DNA of 9,511 nt, from the NCBI GenBank assembly GCA_028291445.1, contig JAQGIA010000104.1, positions 1 to 9,511 of the forward strand, in the 5' to 3' direction. Position numbers and translations under genes: made by a program. The notes under the pieces are model-generated. The model was not told the origin of the DNA and ran no database searches. It saw only the letters and a program-made list of their open reading frames with translations. Positions 8,291 through 9,511 of this stretch are shown here, one piece after another (position 1 is the first letter of the stretch; the number at the start of each line of letters is the position of its first letter). The DNA is from Belnapia sp. (GTDB lineage Bacteria > Pseudomonadota > Alphaproteobacteria > Acetobacterales > Acetobacteraceae).

Positions 8291-8319
8291 CGGCCGAGGT
8301 GCGAGCCGCACCTCAGCCG
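8291..8319. terminator. Inverted repeat between convergent genes, candidate bidirectional terminator
   Basis: Perfect 8-bp stem GAGGTGCG / CGCACCTC (8296-8303 with 8307-8314) around a 3-nt AGC loop. It is extended by CGGC (8291-8294) with GCCG (8316-8319) across a single C-A mismatch. It begins just after the folE stop, and its right arm contains the stop codon of the minus-strand reading frame (8313-8315). No T-run follows on either strand, so termination efficiency is uncertain. The position between two convergent units is what makes a terminator role likely. Confidence 0.55.
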
Positions 8320-8600
8320 GCGGCGACATAGCCATAGGCGAGGTTGCTACGCTCGCCACCGGCCGTGGCGCAGCGCGCCTTCGCCCGGGCCGCGCCATCG
8401 CCCTCAGGCGCGGCACGACGGGTGTCGTATTGATACATCTTCACCGAACTCCCGCTGAAGATGGCGGTCTTCACCCGGCCATCGGCCGCGCCGAGCGGGG
8501 TGAAGCCGTGCCGGCGCTGCATGTCCTCGGGGATTTCCAGCCGCCGCAGTGCCTCGATCTGCCATTGCGGCGAACCGGCGGCCGCCCACGGCCGGTTCAC
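8313..8600 (-). CDS. Unrecognised small protein, possibly the 3' part of a frameshifted gene
   Basis: I do not recognise this protein. The frame has genuine coding character: strong G/C at third positions and a balanced composition (GSPQWQIEALRRLEIPEDMQ, FSGSSVKMYQYDTRR). That separates it from the Arg-rich antisense frames elsewhere. The start is uncertain. GTG at 8600 gives 95 aa with only a weak CAGG upstream; ATG at 8522 would give 69 aa. Coding character continues upstream of the GTG (GARWIATAAG) as far as the stop of the 59-aa membrane protein at 8638, with no start codon in between. The simplest reading is that it is the cytoplasmic tail of that protein, cut off by a one-base frameshift. 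It has no transmembrane segment of its own. It is last in the ccoI-ccoS transcription unit and converges with folE. Confidence 0.5.
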   Translation of the reverse strand: MNRPWAAAGSPQWQIEALRRLEIPEDMQRRHGFTPLGAADGRVKTAIFSGSSVKMYQYDTRRAAPEGDGAARAKARCATAGGERSNLAYGYVAAG

Positions 8601-8637
8601 CCAGCCTGCCGCGGTGGCGATCCACCTCGCCCCGATC

Positions 8638-8817
8638 TCACACTTCCGCTTCGTCGTAGTGACGCTTGATGAGCGAGAACCCGAACGCCACCCCGAACAG
8701 GAAAACCCCACCGCCGAAAATCGCCAGCGGCGTGTCCTGCGCGCCGGCAGAGGTGAACAGGCCAAGCAGCGCGAGCCCGGCGGAGAACAACAAAAAACAC
8801 ATGCGGATCGAGCTCAT
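8638..8817 (-). CDS. Small two-helix membrane protein downstream of ccoS, unknown function
   Basis: 59 aa, not recognised. Two hydrophobic segments are visible at about 7-23 (CFLLFSAGLALLGLFTS) and about 31-50 (LAIFGGGVFLFGVAFGFSLI). A short loop (AGAQDTP) joins them, and a charged C-terminus follows (KRHYDEAEV). The positive KR after helix 2 suggests both ends face the cytoplasm. Its ATG overlaps the ccoS stop as ATGA (8814-8817), which indicates translational coupling; the nearest purine-rich stretch, AAAGG, is 11 nt upstream and weak. Position at the end of the cbb3 assembly genes suggests, but does not prove, a role linked to that oxidase or its copper or heme loading. The following frame looks like its continuation after a +1 shift at the TGA (8638-8640), so the native protein may be about 167 aa. 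Confidence 0.68.
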   Translation of the reverse strand: MSSIRMCFLLFSAGLALLGLFTSAGAQDTPLAIFGGGVFLFGVAFGFSLIKRHYDEAEV

Positions 8818-8978
8818 GGCGGAGCCGGCCTTTCAGGTTGGTCGTCGTCGAAAAGGATGCGCGCGGCAGCACCATCGAGGTCGTCGTACTGATGGGAGCC
8901 CAGTGCCCAGAGGAAGCCGGCCAGGCCCAGGCAGCCCAGGCCCAGGGCCAGCGGAATGAGCAGGATCAGCGCGTCCAT
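8814..8978 (-). CDS. ccoS: CcoS/FixS, cbb3-type cytochrome oxidase assembly protein
   Basis: 54-aa single-span membrane protein needed for maturation of cbb3 oxidase; in Rhodobacter capsulatus, CcoS is required for loading cofactors into CcoN. One transmembrane helix at about 4-26 (LILLIPLALGLG followed by LAGFLWAL) leads into the family signature QYDDLDGAAARIL (residues 30-42), then an acidic, Pro-rich tail (DDDQPERPAPP). Length and layout match the family exactly. GGGAG at 8985-8989 lies 6 nt upstream of the ATG and serves as ribosome binding site. The start lies inside the last codons of ccoI (13-nt overlap), and the stop overlaps the next ATG. The ccoI-ccoS order is the standard end of ccoGHIS clusters. 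Confidence 0.92.
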   Translation of the reverse strand: MDALILLIPLALGLGCLGLAGFLWALGSHQYDDLDGAAARILFDDDQPERPAPP

Positions 8979-9511
8979 CCGCCGCTCCCGGGCCGTTCGG
9001 CGCGCAGCGCGTTGAGGATGACCGCGATGGAGGATGAGGCCATGACCAGGGCCGCGATCAGCGGCGTCGCCAGGCCTGCAACGGCGCAGGGTACCGCCAC
9101 GGCATTATAGGCCAGGCTGAAGCCGATATTCTGCCGCGCCAAGTGCTGCGAACGACGCGCCAGGATGATTGCATCCGGCAAGGCGGCAAGCCCGGCATGA
9201 TCCTGCAACACCAGGTCGGCAGCGCTCTGCGCCAGATCCGTGGCACCCGCGGGGCTGGCGGAGACATGCGCCATGGCCAGCGCGCCGGCATCGTTCAGCC
9301 CGTCCCCCACCATCAGGACGCGGCGGCCGGAGGCGGCCAGATCCGCGATGCGCGCGGCCTTCCCGGCCGGCGTCGCGCCGGCCAACCAGGATTCGATGCC
9401 CGCCGAACCGGCCGCGGCGGCGACCGAGGCTTCGGCATCGCCCGACAGCAGTTCGACGGACAGGCCCAGGCGGCGCAAGGCAGCGACCGCCGCCGCGGCC
9501 TCGGGCCGCAT
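8966..9511 (-). CDS. ccoI: CcoI/FixI copper-transporting P1B-type ATPase, C-terminal part only
   Basis: Copper-exporting ATPase of the inner membrane that supplies copper for assembly of the binuclear centre of cbb3 oxidase. The window holds the last 181 residues. The Met at 9509-9511 is almost certainly internal (RPEAAAAVAALRRLGL is the usual stretch within the P domain), and the rest of the gene continues past the right edge. Visible motifs, numbered from that Met: LLSGD (21-25), TPAGK (47-51), the P-domain hinge GDGLNDAGAL (69-78), then the last two membrane helices with YN (135-136) and M158-x-x-S161-S162 followed by IAVILNALR. These membrane residues are the conserved Cu(I)-ATPase set. 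The phosphorylation DKTGT and the CPC motif would lie outside the window. CcoI rather than housekeeping CopA is supported mainly by the overlapping ccoS. Confidence 0.93.
   Translation of the reverse strand: MRPEAAAAVAALRRLGLSVELLSGDAEASVAAAAGSAGIESWLAGATPAGKAARIADLAASGRRVLMVGDGLNDAGALAMAHVSASPAGATDLAQSAADLVLQDHAGLAALPDAIILARRSQHLARQNIGFSLAYNAVAVPCAVAGLATPLIAALVMASSSIAVILNALRAERPGSGGWTR

Noticed and set aside
8404..8625. 73-codon minus-strand frame as an alternative to the 95-aa frame
   Set aside because: Third-position G/C bias and balanced amino-acid use favour the frame ending at 8313; this one is Arg/Gly/His-rich.
8630..8645. Programmed +1 frameshifting at GTG TGA
   Set aside because: There is no prfB-like slippery CTT before the stop and no internal Shine-Dalgarno at the usual distance. 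A mutation or sequence error is a simpler explanation.
8461..8892. Plus-strand open frames opposite the genes downstream of ccoS (also 8430-8669 and 8666-8959)
   Set aside because: The minus strand carries ccoS with an unmistakable signature and the overlapping small membrane gene. The plus-strand translations have no pattern.
1..9511. Defence system, mobile element, CRISPR array or biosynthetic cluster
   Set aside because: Nothing of the sort is visible. All sizeable genes belong to known efflux, folate and cbb3-assembly families, with no transposase, integrase, repeat array or compositional break.

Overview
The window is very GC-rich, and G or C fills nearly every third codon position. Gene content points to an aerobic Gram-negative alphaproteobacterium. 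An Acetobacteraceae (Roseomonas-like) source is plausible, but that is an inference from composition and gene style, not a demonstrated placement. I saw no tRNA, rRNA, insertion sequence, CRISPR array or phage gene.

Left part (1-7434, + strand): a tripartite RND multidrug efflux operon of the MdtABC type. It holds the periplasmic adaptor MdtA (5' end outside the window) and two tandem, paralogous inner-membrane RND subunits, MdtB and MdtC. The genes are separated by 3 and 2 nt, and both RND genes start with GTG and lack a usable Shine-Dalgarno, so they are probably translationally coupled. MdtB and MdtC are expected to form a mixed trimer that uses the proton gradient to expel compounds through MdtA and an outer-membrane TolC-type channel. 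No outer-membrane channel gene or regulator gene lies in the window.

Middle (7435-8290, + strand): a 241-nt gap with modest hairpin potential, then folE, encoding GTP cyclohydrolase I. It has a strong AGGAGG ribosome binding site and every zinc and catalytic residue I could check.

Right part (8291-9511, - strand): the tail of a cbb3-type cytochrome oxidase assembly cluster transcribed toward folE. It contains the C-terminal part of the copper P-type ATPase CcoI (FixI), the small gene ccoS (FixS, 54 aa) overlapping it by 13 nt, and a 59-aa two-helix membrane protein overlapping ccoS by 4 nt (ATGA). Last is a short unrecognised reading frame that looks like a continuation of the 59-aa gene in a shifted frame. 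An inverted repeat between folE and this last frame could terminate transcription from both sides.

Most of the window is ordinary. The most interesting spot is 8313-8817, where an undescribed small membrane protein, possibly split by a one-base frameshift, is appended to the ccoIS assembly genes.
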